This document shows positions 1 through 8,555 of a DNA stretch of 64,000 bases, in pieces (position 1 is the first letter of the stretch; each line of letters opens with the position of its first letter). The stretch is from contig JACJWG010000001.1 of assembly GCA_020637235.1 (NCBI GenBank), positions 62,001 to 126,000 of the forward strand. The letters run 5' to 3'. This DNA is from Acidimicrobiaceae bacterium. GTDB lineage: Bacteria; Actinomycetota; Acidimicrobiia; Acidimicrobiales; Ilumatobacteraceae. Both the position numbers and the translations under genes were made by a program. The notes under the pieces are model-generated. The model searched no databases. It was not told the DNA's origin and saw nothing but the letters and a program-made list of their open reading frames with translations.

Positions 1-38
1 CGACCGCGGCCGCGGTCGCAGAGGCGGAGCTGTCGTGA
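1..38 (+). CDS. C-terminal end of Mrp/Mnh antiporter subunit A (partial)
   Basis: Only the last eleven codons (reading TAAAVAEAELS) and the TGA at 36-38 are in the window. The frame ends with a 4-nt GTGA overlap onto the next gene, mnhB. Every junction in this operon has the same overlap, and subunit A normally precedes B, so this is probably the tail of mnhA/mrpA. The visible residues carry no diagnostic motif, so identity rests on context alone. Confidence 0.55.
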   Translation, partial: TAAAVAEAELS

Positions 39-505
39 TCGGGCGTCGTTCCACCATCCTCGACCAGGTCGATCGCATGCTGTTCCCGCTCATCGTGGCG
101 GTGGCGATCTACGTGACGTTCCGTGGCCACAACGCCCCCGGTGGTGGGTTCGCCGGTGGTCTGATCACGGGCGCCGCATTCGTGCTCCGGTTCCTCAGCG
201 GGGGCGCGCTGAGGGTGCGCCGATCGGTCGTCACACACCCGACGACGCTCATCGGCATCGGCCTGTTCGTGGCGGTCGCCACGGCGGTGTCGCCGCTGTT
301 CGTCGGCGACGCACTGCTCGAGTCGACGATCTGGATCCCGGACGTGCCGCTCGTCGGCGAGGTGAAGCTCGTGTCGTCGACGTTCTTCGACATCGGGGTG
401 TACCTGCTCGTGGTGGGCGTGATCCTGACGGTGATCGTGGCGCTCGGCGCCGATCCCCTGCACGCCGAGCTGATGGGCGACGGGTCGGAGGAGGTGGAGC
501 CGTGA
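35..505 (+). CDS. mnhB: Na+/H+ antiporter subunit MnhB (MrpB)
   Basis: A 156-residue membrane protein with the MnhB/MrpB domain. It has an N-terminal span (about residues 15-30), the family signature GHNAPGGGFAGGL at about residues 31-43, and further hydrophobic segments near 70-90 and 118-140. Mrp complexes exchange cytoplasmic Na+ for H+ and work only as the whole hetero-oligomer. GTG start at 35 inside the stop of the preceding frame. It overlaps mnhC by 4 nt, which suggests translational coupling. Its length is normal for a stand-alone B subunit. Confidence 0.93.
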   Translation: MIGRRSTILDQVDRMLFPLIVAVAIYVTFRGHNAPGGGFAGGLITGAAFVLRFLSGGALRVRRSVVTHPTTLIGIGLFVAVATAVSPLFVGDALLESTIWIPDVPLVGEVKLVSSTFFDIGVYLLVVGVILTVIVALGADPLHAELMGDGSEEVEP

Positions 506-888
506 ACGCGTCGCTGGTCGTGGTGATCGCGGTGTTGTTCGGCACCGGCACCTATCTGCTGCTGCAGCGCACCCTCACGCGCATCGTGCTCGGTGTGGGT
601 CTGCTCGGCAACGGCGTCAACGTGCTGATCCTGGCCACGTCGAGTCGGGCCGGCGACGTACCGCTCGTCGGCCGCGACGACACCACCGACTCGGTGCCGC
701 AGGCGCTGATCCTGACGGCGATCGTGATCGGCTTCGCGATCACGGCGTTCCTCCTGGCGCTCGCGTGGCGCAACTGGACCATCGACGGCGACGACGCGGT
801 GGAGGACGACGTCGAGGACCGGCGCGTGGCGAAGGCTCGGCAGCGTGTGGTGACCGATGTGCCCGACCACGAGGACGTGACCCCGTGA
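502..888 (+). CDS. mnhC: Na+/H+ antiporter subunit MnhC (MrpC)
   Basis: A 128-residue, three-span protein homologous to NuoK. The diagnostic stretch VLGVGLLGNGVNVLIL lies near residues 30-45, followed by a PQALILTAIVIGFA segment that contributes to the proton path in the family. The C-terminal 30 residues are a charged cytoplasmic tail. GTG start at 502 in a GTGA overlap with mnhB. Second gene of the B-G run; no sign of damage. Confidence 0.93.
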   Translation: MNASLVVVIAVLFGTGTYLLLQRTLTRIVLGVGLLGNGVNVLILATSSRAGDVPLVGRDDTTDSVPQALILTAIVIGFAITAFLLALAWRNWTIDGDDAVEDDVEDRRVAKARQRVVTDVPDHEDVTP

Positions 889-2366
889 ACGCCCTGCTCG
901 GACTCCCGCTGGCGCTGCCGTTGCTCGGCGCCGCGCTCACGATCGTGTTCCGCAGTTCGTCGGTGCAACGCGCCATCAGCTTCGTGTCGTTGCTGGGCGC
1001 GCTCGGCGCGTCGATCGGCGTCCTGGTGCACCTCGCCATCGAAGACGACATCGTGGTGTCACGGCTCGGAGGCTGGCCGGCGGCGGTGAGCATCACCCTC
1101 GTCGGTGATCGGTTGTCGGCGCTGATGCTCGTGATCGCCGGTGCACTGCTCGTGATCGTCTTGGCGTTCGCGATCGGTCAGCGCGCCGCTGACGAACGGT
1201 CGCCCTTCTATCATCCGGCGTATCTGGTGCTGGCGGCCGGCATCGGGCAGGCGTTCTTGTCGGGCGACCTGTTCAACCTGTTCGTCGCCTTCGAGTTGTT
1301 GCTGATGGCGAGCTACGTGCTCCTCACCCTCGAAGGCACCGACGCTCAGGTTCGTTCCGGCACGACCTATGTCGTGCTGAACGTGGTCGAGTCGATGGTG
1401 TTGCTCACCGCCGTGGGACTCGTGTTCGCCGCCACCGGCACCGTGAGCATGGCCGAGCTGCCCGAACGTCTCGCCGAGCTGCCCGATGGGGTGCAGACCG
1501 GGCTGCACCTGCTGCTGCTCGTGGCGTTCGGCATCAAGGCTGCGGTGTTCCCGCTCTTCTTCTGGCTGCCCGACGCCTATCCCACGGCGCCGAGTTCGGT
1601 GACCGCCGTGTTCGCCGGCCTCCTCACCAAGGTGGGCATCTACTGCATGATCCGCGTCGAGACGCTGCTCTTCCCCGGCCAGGGGTCGACGTTGTTGCTG
1701 TGGATCGCCGGGCTCACGATGCTGATCGGGGTGTTCGGAGCGGTGTCGCACGTCGAGATGAAGCGCATCCTGTCGTTCCACATCGTGAGTCAGATCGGCT
1801 ACATGGTGATGGGCATCGGCATCGGGACCGAACTGGCACTGGCGGCGACGGTGTTCTACCTCGTGCACCACATCCCGGTGAAGGCGTCACTGTTCCTGGT
1901 GCAGGGACTCGTCGAACGCGAGACCGGCTCGACCGCGCTCGACGACGTCGGCGGTCTGGCCCGACGGTCGGGGCCGCTGGCCGTGCTGTTCCTGGTGCCG
2001 GCGCTCAGCCTCGCCGGACTGCCCCCGTTCTCCGGCTTCCTGGCCAAGTTCGGCCTCGCTCGCGCCGGGTTCGACGCCGGGCAGCACGTGGTGGTCGTCG
2101 CTGCGCTGCTCGCGAGCCTGTTCACCCTGGTGTCGATGACGAAGATCTGGATGGCGATGTTCTGGGGCGACCCGTATCCGGACGTGGCCGAGGGACGGGT
2201 CGGCGTGTTGCGCCACCATCCGCTGATGTCGTCGACGACGGCGCTGGTGATCGTCGGCACCGTGGCCGTGGCGCTCGTCGCAGGACCGCTGTTCGACTAC
2301 TGCACCGGCGCTGCGGCGCAGCTGATCGACCCGGGCATCTACCGAGCGGCGGTGCTCGGGTCGTGA
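885..2366 (+). CDS. mnhD: Na+/H+ antiporter subunit MnhD (MrpD)
   Basis: A 493-residue polytopic protein of the proton-pumping antiporter family shared with NuoL, NuoM and NuoN. It has the conserved FELLLMASYVLL segment with the key Glu, a LFFWLPDAYPTAPSSVTA segment in the core of the half-channel, and the later SLAGLPPFSGFLAKF motif. I chose the GTG at 885 because it sits in the usual 4-nt overlap with mnhC. An upstream in-frame extension would only read through mnhC in another frame. Confidence 0.95.
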   Translation: MNALLGLPLALPLLGAALTIVFRSSSVQRAISFVSLLGALGASIGVLVHLAIEDDIVVSRLGGWPAAVSITLVGDRLSALMLVIAGALLVIVLAFAIGQRAADERSPFYHPAYLVLAAGIGQAFLSGDLFNLFVAFELLLMASYVLLTLEGTDAQVRSGTTYVVLNVVESMVLLTAVGLVFAATGTVSMAELPERLAELPDGVQTGLHLLLLVAFGIKAAVFPLFFWLPDAYPTAPSSVTAVFAGLLTKVGIYCMIRVETLLFPGQGSTLLLWIAGLTMLIGVFGAVSHVEMKRILSFHIVSQIGYMVMGIGIGTELALAATVFYLVHHIPVKASLFLVQGLVERETGSTALDDVGGLARRSGPLAVLFLVPALSLAGLPPFSGFLAKFGLARAGFDAGQHVVVVAALLASLFTLVSMTKIWMAMFWGDPYPDVAEGRVGVLRHHPLMSSTTALVIVGTVAVALVAGPLFDYCTGAAAQLIDPGIYRAAVLGS

Positions 2367-2896
2367 GCATCGGCGTGGTGGTGTTCGTGGTGTGGATCGC
2401 GCTGCAGGGTCGCCTGACGGTGGCGAACGTGGTCGGTGGGCTGATCGTCGCGGTCGGGGTGGTGGTGCTCTTCCCGTCGACCGGCGGTGCGGCGCACCGG
2501 GTGAACCCGGTCGCGCTGGTGCGCTTCGTCGGCCGGCTGCTCGTCGACCTCGTCCGGTCGAGTGCCACCGTGGTGATCGCGGTGCTCCGACCCGATCCGG
2601 CTCGTGTCCGTACCGAGGTGATCGAGGTGCGCCTCGCCACCAGGTCGCGGCTCGTCACGACGGTCGTCGGCAACGCGATCACGCTCACACCGGGCACGAT
2701 GACACTCGACGTCCGCCACGACGACGACGGCTACGTGCTCGACGTCCACGTGCTCGGCACCGTCGACCACACCGAGTTCGCGGCCTCGATCGCCGGGCTG
2801 GAGTCGCGGGTGGCCCGAGCGTTCCGGCTCGTCGGCGACGCCGCGCCGCCGGCGCCGCCGGCGCCGCCCGAATCGGGCTCGGAGGTGATGCGATGA
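2363..2896 (+). CDS. mnhE: Na+/H+ antiporter subunit MnhE (MrpE)
   Basis: A 177-residue protein with two or three N-terminal membrane spans and a cytoplasmic domain. The family motif NAITLTPGTMTLDV is at about residues 111-124. A Pro/Ala run (APPAPPAPP) follows near the C-terminus. GTG start at 2363 overlapping the mnhD stop, then an ATGA overlap with mnhF. MrpE is structural or supportive for complex assembly; the length is typical. Confidence 0.93.
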   Translation: MSIGVVVFVVWIALQGRLTVANVVGGLIVAVGVVVLFPSTGGAAHRVNPVALVRFVGRLLVDLVRSSATVVIAVLRPDPARVRTEVIEVRLATRSRLVTTVVGNAITLTPGTMTLDVRHDDDGYVLDVHVLGTVDHTEFAASIAGLESRVARAFRLVGDAAPPAPPAPPESGSEVMR

Positions 2897-3192
2897 CCTG
2901 GGTCTGGTGGGCGGCGTTGGTGATGCTCTTCGCAGCCGTCGCCGTGACCATCGCGCGAGCGGTACGACCCGGCACCGTGAGCGACCGTGCCGTCGCGATG
3001 GACGTCGTCGCGTCGGTGATCCAGTGCGGGCTCTTCGTCGGTGCGGCGCTCGCGGGTGACGGCGTGCTGGTCGACGTCGCGTTGACGCTCGGACTGCTCG
3101 GCTTCCTCAGCTCGGTCACCGTCGCACGCTTCGTCGAGCGCATGCGCACCACGGCTGCGTCGGCCGCCGTCACCGAGGAGTCCCCGCGATGA
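2893..3192 (+). CDS. mnhF: Na+/H+ antiporter subunit MnhF (MrpF)
   Basis: A 99-residue, three-span protein of the MrpF family. It opens with a hydrophobic helix, has the polar RPGTVSDRAVAMDVV segment between helices 1 and 2, and ends in a short charged tail. ATG at 2893 overlaps the mnhE stop. MrpF subunits are about 90 residues and are needed for antiport by the assembled complex. Confidence 0.92.
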   Translation: MTWVWWAALVMLFAAVAVTIARAVRPGTVSDRAVAMDVVASVIQCGLFVGAALAGDGVLVDVALTLGLLGFLSSVTVARFVERMRTTAASAAVTEESPR

Positions 3193-3497
3193 GCGCCGTG
3201 TTCGATGTGGTGTCCGCGGTGTTGTTCGTTGCCGGGGCGGCGCTCGCGATCGTGGCCGCACTCGGTCTGCACCGTTTCGGCGACACCCGGTCGCGCATGC
3301 ACGCCGCCACGAAGCCGGCGACGCTCGGCGTGCTGTGCTGCGCTGCGGGCGCGGCGCTGCAGATGGAGAGCGGGAGCCTGGCCGCGAAGTTGGCGGTCGC
3401 AGTGGTGCTGCAGTTCGTCACGGCGCCGGTGGGGGCCCACCTGCTCGCCCGGTCGATCACGTCAGCGGACGAGCCGCGTCCTCCAACCACGTCGTGA
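3189..3497 (+). CDS. mnhG: Na+/H+ antiporter subunit MnhG (MrpG)
   Basis: A 102-residue three-span protein. The MrpG motif LGLHRFGDTRSRMHAATKP lies at about residues 25-43. It is the last gene of the antiporter operon. Its final 41 nt overlap, tail to tail, the 3' end of the minus-strand phosphotransferase gene, so no room remains for a conventional terminator between the two convergent units. Confidence 0.93.
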   Translation: MSAVFDVVSAVLFVAGAALAIVAALGLHRFGDTRSRMHAATKPATLGVLCCAAGAALQMESGSLAAKLAVAVVLQFVTAPVGAHLLARSITSADEPRPPTTS

Positions 3498-4365
3498 ACT
3501 CGGGACGGGCGACCAGCTTCTCGCACGAGCGCAGCCGCTCGTCGGCGTAGCCTGCGAAATCGGTGCCGAGCGTGCTGATCGCGGTCTGAACCACGGCCCA
3601 CATGCCTTCGCGGAACTCGCTCATCACCTTCATGAGCTGCAGTCGTGCCCAGTGCACCGGTGTCACCTGCCCGAAGTAGCGGGCGAGCACCTCGTGCTCG
3701 GCCGCCTCACTCAGCCCGGCGTTGACGCTGAGATTGCCGAGGTCGAAGAACTCGTCGTTCATGCCGGCGTACTCGAAGTCGAGCAACCAGACGCGGTCGT
3801 CGTCGAACAGGACGTTCGCCGGCAGCAGATCGTTGTGCGACGGCACGAGCGGACGAGGTGCGACGGCGAAGGCCTTCTCGATCCGGCGGCTCTGCTGGTG
3901 CAGCCGCTCGTAGGCACCCGGAGCCACGGTGCCGCGAGTGGCCGCGTCGCGCGCGTGCCACTCGACCACGCGGTGCACGGGGAACGCGCCGGCCAGGGGG
4001 CCGCTCCGGTGGAACCGCTGGATGCGGTCGACCACATCGCCGATGCGGGCCTCGAACGCCGCGCCCTCGAGATGGCGCCCGGGGACGAGTTCGGTGATCA
4101 GGGTGCGCACGTCGGGCAACTCACCGAACACCGGCGGGCCGATGCCGAGACGGGCGGCGCGCTCGGCGGCCTCGCGCTCGTTCGAGCGGTCGATGCCGAG
4201 GAGCTCGGTCCGCTCGCCCGGCACGCGGATCACCCACTCCCGGCCGTCGACGGCCACGACGAAGTTCCGGTTGGTGATGCCGCCGGGGAGTGGCCGGAGG
4301 TCGGCCGCACGACCACCCCAACCCGGGACACGCGCGACGAGCGCTGCCACTCCGTCCGGCCTCAT
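3457..4365 (-). CDS. Aminoglycoside/choline-kinase-like phosphotransferase
   Basis: A 302-residue protein of the APH/choline kinase fold. Visible landmarks are an N-terminal substrate lobe (GGITNRNFVV), a hinge (LITELVPGRHLEG), the catalytic loop SHNDLLPANVLFDDD (Brenner-type HxDxxxxN) and the metal-binding DFEYAG. These are closest to choline, ethanolamine or thiamine kinase-like enzymes rather than drug-modifying APHs. I use the ATG at 4365; a longer frame runs into the neighbouring glycosyltransferase gene. It lies 19 nt downstream of that gene on the same strand, so the two are probably co-transcribed and may serve phospholipid or glycoconjugate head-group chemistry. Substrate unknown. 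Confidence 0.85.
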   Translation of the reverse strand: MRPDGVAALVARVPGWGGRAADLRPLPGGITNRNFVVAVDGREWVIRVPGERTELLGIDRSNEREAAERAARLGIGPPVFGELPDVRTLITELVPGRHLEGAAFEARIGDVVDRIQRFHRSGPLAGAFPVHRVVEWHARDAATRGTVAPGAYERLHQQSRRIEKAFAVAPRPLVPSHNDLLPANVLFDDDRVWLLDFEYAGMNDEFFDLGNLSVNAGLSEAAEHEVLARYFGQVTPVHWARLQLMKVMSEFREGMWAVVQTAISTLGTDFAGYADERLRSCEKLVARPEFTTWLEDAARPLT

Positions 4366-4384
4366 GCCCGTCTTGCATAGCACG

Positions 4385-5530
4385 TCACGAAACCGGTCGA
4401 CGGGCCTCACGGTCGGCGTCGCCCCGGTCGACGGCATGCTGGTACACCTCGACGACCCCGTCGGCGAGCACATCCGGGTCGAAGGTGCGCGCCGCGAGCG
4501 CGGCACCCGCGGCGCCGATCGCCGCCGCCGCGGCGCGGTCGAGCAGCAGCGACGAGATCGCGTCCGCCATCGCCGCTGCGTCGCCGACCGGCACCACGCG
4601 GGCACTCACGCCGTCGACCAGGTACCGGCTCACGGTGCCCACCGCGGTGGTGACGAGCGGCGCGCCCACCGTCAGGCACTCGGCGACCGCGATCGGCGCA
4701 CCCTCCCAGATCGACGACAGGGCGACGACGTCGGCCGCGGCCATCTCGTCCACCGGGTTCGGCCGGTGCCCGTCGAACTGCACGACCGACGACAGCCCGA
4801 GCCGGTCGCGTTCGGCGAGCAGCCGCTCGCGCTCGGGACCGTCGCCGACGACGACGGCGCGAGCGGTGGGCACACGGTCGACGACGAGTCGCATCGCGGC
4901 GAGGAACATCGCCAGGTCCTTCTGCGGGTGCAGCCGTGCCACCACCACCACGAGCGGCGTCTGGTCGCCGACACCGAGGCGCGAGCGGACCGCGAGTCGC
5001 GACTCGGCGCGCACGCGAGGCGGCGACACCGGCAGCACCTCGTGGCACCGATCGGGTGGCTGCAGCTCCGCGACCACCTGCGCGATCTCGGGGCTGATGA
5101 CGACCACGTCGTCGACACCGCGGATGATCCGGCGCTCGACCGTGCCGAGCACACGTCGGGTGAGCCCGCGCTGTGTGCCGATCACCAGGTTGTGCACCGT
5201 CAGCACCACCGGAGGACGCGGCCGGACGGTGAGCGCCACCAACGCCGCTTTCAACCCGTGCGCGTGCACCACGAGCGCCGGGTGCACCAGGGGCGCGAGC
5301 TGGCGTCGAGCTCTCGACAGTCGGATGGGGCTCCACGACCTGGGCACGGCGACGTCGGCGTGTTGTGCACCGATGCCGTCCATCACCCCGGCGGGACCGG
5401 CCACGACGACGTGCCATCCGCGCGCCTGCAGGCGGCGCGTCAACTCGGCGACGTGAGCGCGGATGCCGCCGGTCGACGGGCCGAGCAGCTGCACCACCGT
5501 CCGGCTCCGGCCGTCGACCACGGGATCCAC
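4385..5530 (-). CDS. GT4-family glycosyltransferase
   Basis: A 381-residue cytoplasmic or peripheral glycosyltransferase of the GT-B/GT4 type. The N-terminal domain starts VVQLLGPSTGGIRAHVAEL, the glycine loop typical of GT4 acceptor domains. The C-terminal donor domain has VVVVARLHPQKD, GDGPERERLL and the EX7E motif in SIWEGAPIAVAECL. I take the GTG at 5530 because the recognisable domain begins a few residues later and the frame upstream shadows the divergent kinase gene. Lipid-linked sugar transfer is likely; the sugar and acceptor cannot be told. Confidence 0.85.
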   Translation of the reverse strand: MDPVVDGRSRTVVQLLGPSTGGIRAHVAELTRRLQARGWHVVVAGPAGVMDGIGAQHADVAVPRSWSPIRLSRARRQLAPLVHPALVVHAHGLKAALVALTVRPRPPVVLTVHNLVIGTQRGLTRRVLGTVERRIIRGVDDVVVISPEIAQVVAELQPPDRCHEVLPVSPPRVRAESRLAVRSRLGVGDQTPLVVVVARLHPQKDLAMFLAAMRLVVDRVPTARAVVVGDGPERERLLAERDRLGLSSVVQFDGHRPNPVDEMAAADVVALSSIWEGAPIAVAECLTVGAPLVTTAVGTVSRYLVDGVSARVVPVGDAAAMADAISSLLLDRAAAAAIGAAGAALAARTFDPDVLADGVVEVYQHAVDRGDADREARRPVS

Positions 5531-5574
5531 GGCGCAGGTGTAGCACGCAGACCGGCGGACCTGCACGACGCGCG

Positions 5575-5580
5575 TACGCT
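5575..5580 (+). promoter_or_regulatory. -10 box (TACGCT) of a leaderless sugar-kinase transcript
   Basis: TACGCT ends 7 nt before the ATG at 5588, so transcription should start at or next to the initiation codon. No Shine-Dalgarno sequence fits between them. It lies in the 57-nt divergent space shared with the glycosyltransferase gene. Confidence 0.5.
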
Positions 5581-5587
5581 CGCCGGC

Positions 5588-7084
5588 ATGACGCGATGCG
5601 TGCTGGCGATCGACCTCGGGACGAGCGGACCCAAGGTGGCGGTGGTGGACGAGCGTGGTCACACCCTGGCGTGGGCCTCCCGCCCGGTGACCACCACCTT
5701 CGTCGGCGACGGCGGGGCGGAGCAGGACCCGAACGAGATGTGGCGGGCCGTCGTCGAGGCGGCCCGGGTGGCGCTGGCCGAGCTCACCCCCCGCCCACCG
5801 ATCGTCGTGGTGGCGGTGACGAGCCAGTACATGAGCACGATCCCGGTCGCGGCCGACGGCACGCCGACGGGGCCGTGCGTGCTGTGGATGGACACCCGCG
5901 GCGCCGACCACAACCTCACGCTGCTCGCCGAGGAGGGCGCCTTCCTGCGCTTCGTCGAGCGTCACGGGTTGATCCCGCTGCCGAGCGGCAACGACAACGT
6001 CGCGCACGCACACGTGCTCGAGACCCACCACCCCGAATCGTTCGACGCAGCCAGCGCACTGGTGGAGCCGATGGACTACCTCACGGCTCGGCTGACAGGG
6101 CGCGTGACGGCCACCCAGTCGACCGTGTTCGGCCAGCTCGTGTGCGACAACCGCACCTGGGGTGCCGTCGAGTACGACCCCGAACTCGTGGCCGCCACCG
6201 GGTTGCGGCCCGACAAGCTCGCACCGCTCGTCCCGATGCACGGGGTGATCGGCGAGGTCACCACGCGCGCCGCCGGCGAACTCGGCATCGAGGCGGGTCT
6301 GCCGGTGGTGCCGGGCACGATCGACTCGATCACCTCCGCCGTCGGCAGCGGTGCGCTCGACCGCGACCGGGGATCGGTGATCATCGGCACGACGGCGGTG
6401 ATGGTGACCCACGTCGACGAGCACCGCTGCGATCTCGGTTCGGCGCTGCTCACGGTGCCGAGCCCGGTGCCGGGCCGCTATTACGTGATGGCCGAGAACG
6501 GCATCGGTGGCCGAGCGCTCGAGTGGGCGTGCCACCTGTTCGGGTACGGCCACGACGTCTCGGCGGCGATCGCCGACGCGGCGACCGTCGCGTCGGCCGA
6601 CGGCGTGGAGTTCGCACCCTGGCTGCTCGGTTCACTGGCCCCGTCGCCCAACGACGACGTGCGGGCTGCGTTCACCGGCATGCACCTCCGCCACGATCGA
6701 CGCCACCTGGTGCACGCGGTGCTCGACGGCGTGGCGCTCAACCTCGGTTGGCTGCGGGGTCCGCTGGAGGAGTTCGTCGGGACGACGTGGCCGGCCCTGA
6801 CCTTCGGTGGTGGGGGCGCGCAGAGCGAACGGTGGGCGCAGACGCTCGCCGACGCCCTCGACCGGCCGGTGCATCGGCTGGCGGCGCCTCGTGCCACGAA
6901 CGCCCGCGGTGCCGCGTTCCTCGCGCTCGCCGACCTCGGCGTGGTGTCGCTCGCCGACGTGCCGTCGCTGCTGCAGGTGGCCGGCGTGCACGAGCCCGAC
7001 CCGGCACGCCGCGATGCCACGGCCGCAGCGTTGCGGCGCCTGCAGGAGCTGCACACCACGCTGTCGCTCGCGTCGACCGCGTGA
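5588..7084 (+). CDS. FGGY-family carbohydrate kinase (xylulokinase-like)
   Basis: A 498-residue kinase of the FGGY family, which phosphorylates sugars or polyols with ATP in the cytoplasm. The first ATPase-core motif is AIDLGTSGPKVAVVD at residues 6-20. The second domain has PGTIDSITSAVGSGA with the probable catalytic Asp, IGTTAVMVTH as the phosphate 2-like loop, and TFGGGGAQSERWAQTLADAL matching the FGGY adenosine motif. The length equals that of xylulokinases. The start at 5588 is supported by a -10 box 7 nt upstream. No sugar transporter or dehydrogenase lies beside it, so the substrate stays open. Confidence 0.85.
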   Translation: MTRCVLAIDLGTSGPKVAVVDERGHTLAWASRPVTTTFVGDGGAEQDPNEMWRAVVEAARVALAELTPRPPIVVVAVTSQYMSTIPVAADGTPTGPCVLWMDTRGADHNLTLLAEEGAFLRFVERHGLIPLPSGNDNVAHAHVLETHHPESFDAASALVEPMDYLTARLTGRVTATQSTVFGQLVCDNRTWGAVEYDPELVAATGLRPDKLAPLVPMHGVIGEVTTRAAGELGIEAGLPVVPGTIDSITSAVGSGALDRDRGSVIIGTTAVMVTHVDEHRCDLGSALLTVPSPVPGRYYVMAENGIGGRALEWACHLFGYGHDVSAAIADAATVASADGVEFAPWLLGSLAPSPNDDVRAAFTGMHLRHDRRHLVHAVLDGVALNLGWLRGPLEEFVGTTWPALTFGGGGAQSERWAQTLADALDRPVHRLAAPRATNARGAAFLALADLGVVSLADVPSLLQVAGVHEPDPARRDATAAALRRLQELHTTLSLASTA

Positions 7085-7098
7085 GGGTCCGACCGTCG

Positions 7099-7104
7099 TA
7101 GTGT
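7099..7104 (+). promoter_or_regulatory. -10 box (TAGTGT) of a leaderless transcript
   Basis: TAGTGT ends 7 nt before the ATG at 7112. This supports ATG 7112 over the in-frame GTG at 7103, which would lie inside the promoter element. Confidence 0.45.
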
Positions 7105-7111
7105 GCGGCCC

Positions 7112-8494
7112 ATGGGCCTCCATCCGTACGCCGACCGCTACGCCGTCCACCCCACGCTGCCCGGCACCGGCGTGCCGCGCGACCAGATCCTTCGCGAGAT
7201 CGAGGAGATGTCGGCCGCCGAGGACGCCGTCGCCCACGAGGGCAAGATCAGCGGCTCGATCTACTCGGGCGACGAGGATCACTACGCCTTCCTGAACGAG
7301 GTGTTCGGTCACTTCAGCCACGCGAACGTGCTGCAGCGCGACGTGTATCCCAGCGCGACGCGGTTCGAGGGCGAGATCATCGCGATGACCGCCGATCTGT
7401 TGCACGCACCCGAGCCGGTCGGCGTCCTCACGAGTGGTGGGACCGAGAGCCTCATGAACCCGTTGCTGGTGTATCGCGAATGGGGTCGCGAGAGCGGCAT
7501 CACTCGGCCGAACGTGGTGATGCCCGAGACCGCGCACCCCGCGCTGCACAAGGGCGCGCACTACTTCGACATCGAGGTGCGACTCGCCGACGTCACCGAT
7601 CAGTTCGTCGCCGACATGGCGTCGGTGCGTTCGCTGGTCGACGCCGACACGGTCGCGCTCGTCGGATCGGCGGGCACCTATCCGCACGGCTTGATCGATC
7701 CGATCGGCGAGCTGAGCGATCTCGCGGTCGAACGCGGGATCAACCTCCACGTCGACGGCTGCCTCGGCGGGTTCGTGCTCTGCTGGGCCGAGGACCTCGG
7801 TGTGCCCGCGCCGGTGTTCGACTTCCGCCACCCCGGCGTCACGTCGATGAGTGCCGACACCCACAAGTACGGCTTCGGACTGAAGGGCTCGAGCGTCCTG
7901 CTCTACCGCAGCCCCGAGCTGCGCCGGCTGCAGTACTTCGTGATGCCCGACTGGTCCGGCGGCCATTACGCCTCGCCGGGCATGAGCGGTTCCCGCTCGG
8001 GCGGGATCATCGCGTCCGCGTGGGCGGCGATGGTGTCGCTCGGACGGGAGGGGTATCTGGCGATCGCCGCCGACATCTTCGCGACCGCTCGCCGGATCCG
8101 TGAGATCGTCGGCGAACACCCCGAGTTGCGCGTGCTCGGCGATCCGCTGTTCAACGTCGCCTTCGCCGCGTCGACCGGCGAGCAGTCGGGTGTCGACCCG
8201 ATCGACATCTTCCACGTCAACGACGCGCTCGCGGCGAAGCGGTGGCGGTTGAACGGCCTGCAACACCCGCCCGCCGTGCACTTCTGCGTCACGCGCCCGA
8301 ACACCCTGCCCGGCGTGATGGACCGCTTCGCCGAGGACCTGCACGAGGCGGTCGCCTACGCCCGCGAACACCGCGGCGAGCAGCCCCGCTCGGGTGCCAC
8401 GTACGGTGCCGGCGGGCTGAGCGTGCCGCGCGACCGGGTGGCCGCCGGCATGGCCGGATGGCTGGACGCGACCCAGGCGCTGCCGTCGGGATGA
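7112..8494 (+). CDS. PLP-dependent lyase/decarboxylase of the sphingosine-1-phosphate lyase family
   Basis: A 460-residue group II PLP enzyme. The cofactor lysine is in SADTHKYGFGLKGSSVLLYR, with Lys at about residue 252; this segment closely matches sphingosine-1-phosphate lyases. Upstream are GVLTSGGTESLMNPLL for phosphate binding and LHVDGCLGGFVL with the PLP-pyridine Asp. The family cleaves phosphorylated long-chain bases or related amino alcohols to an aldehyde and phosphoethanolamine. A bacterial role could be sphingolipid-like or amino-acid catabolism, which cannot be decided here. Likely transcribed alone from a promoter adjoining the ATG. Confidence 0.82.
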   Translation: MGLHPYADRYAVHPTLPGTGVPRDQILREIEEMSAAEDAVAHEGKISGSIYSGDEDHYAFLNEVFGHFSHANVLQRDVYPSATRFEGEIIAMTADLLHAPEPVGVLTSGGTESLMNPLLVYREWGRESGITRPNVVMPETAHPALHKGAHYFDIEVRLADVTDQFVADMASVRSLVDADTVALVGSAGTYPHGLIDPIGELSDLAVERGINLHVDGCLGGFVLCWAEDLGVPAPVFDFRHPGVTSMSADTHKYGFGLKGSSVLLYRSPELRRLQYFVMPDWSGGHYASPGMSGSRSGGIIASAWAAMVSLGREGYLAIAADIFATARRIREIVGEHPELRVLGDPLFNVAFAASTGEQSGVDPIDIFHVNDALAAKRWRLNGLQHPPAVHFCVTRPNTLPGVMDRFAEDLHEAVAYAREHRGEQPRSGATYGAGGLSVPRDRVAAGMAGWLDATQALPSG

Positions 8495-8541
8495 GCGTGC
8501 GACGTCGGACCAGGGTTTGTGAGGCCATTCACGCGGCGTAG

Positions 8542-8547
8542 TAGCGT
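8542..8547 (+). promoter_or_regulatory. -10 box (TAGCGT) of the nuo operon
   Basis: TAGCGT ends 8 nt before the nuoA ATG at 8556, implying a leaderless complex I transcript. Nothing resembling a ribosome binding site precedes nuoA. Confidence 0.5.
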
Positions 8548-8555
8548 CGGCGCCG

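Noticed and set aside
7103..7111. GTG at 7103 as start of the S1P-lyase-like protein
   Set aside because: It lies inside the -10 box TAGTGT; the ATG at 7112 fits a leaderless message better.
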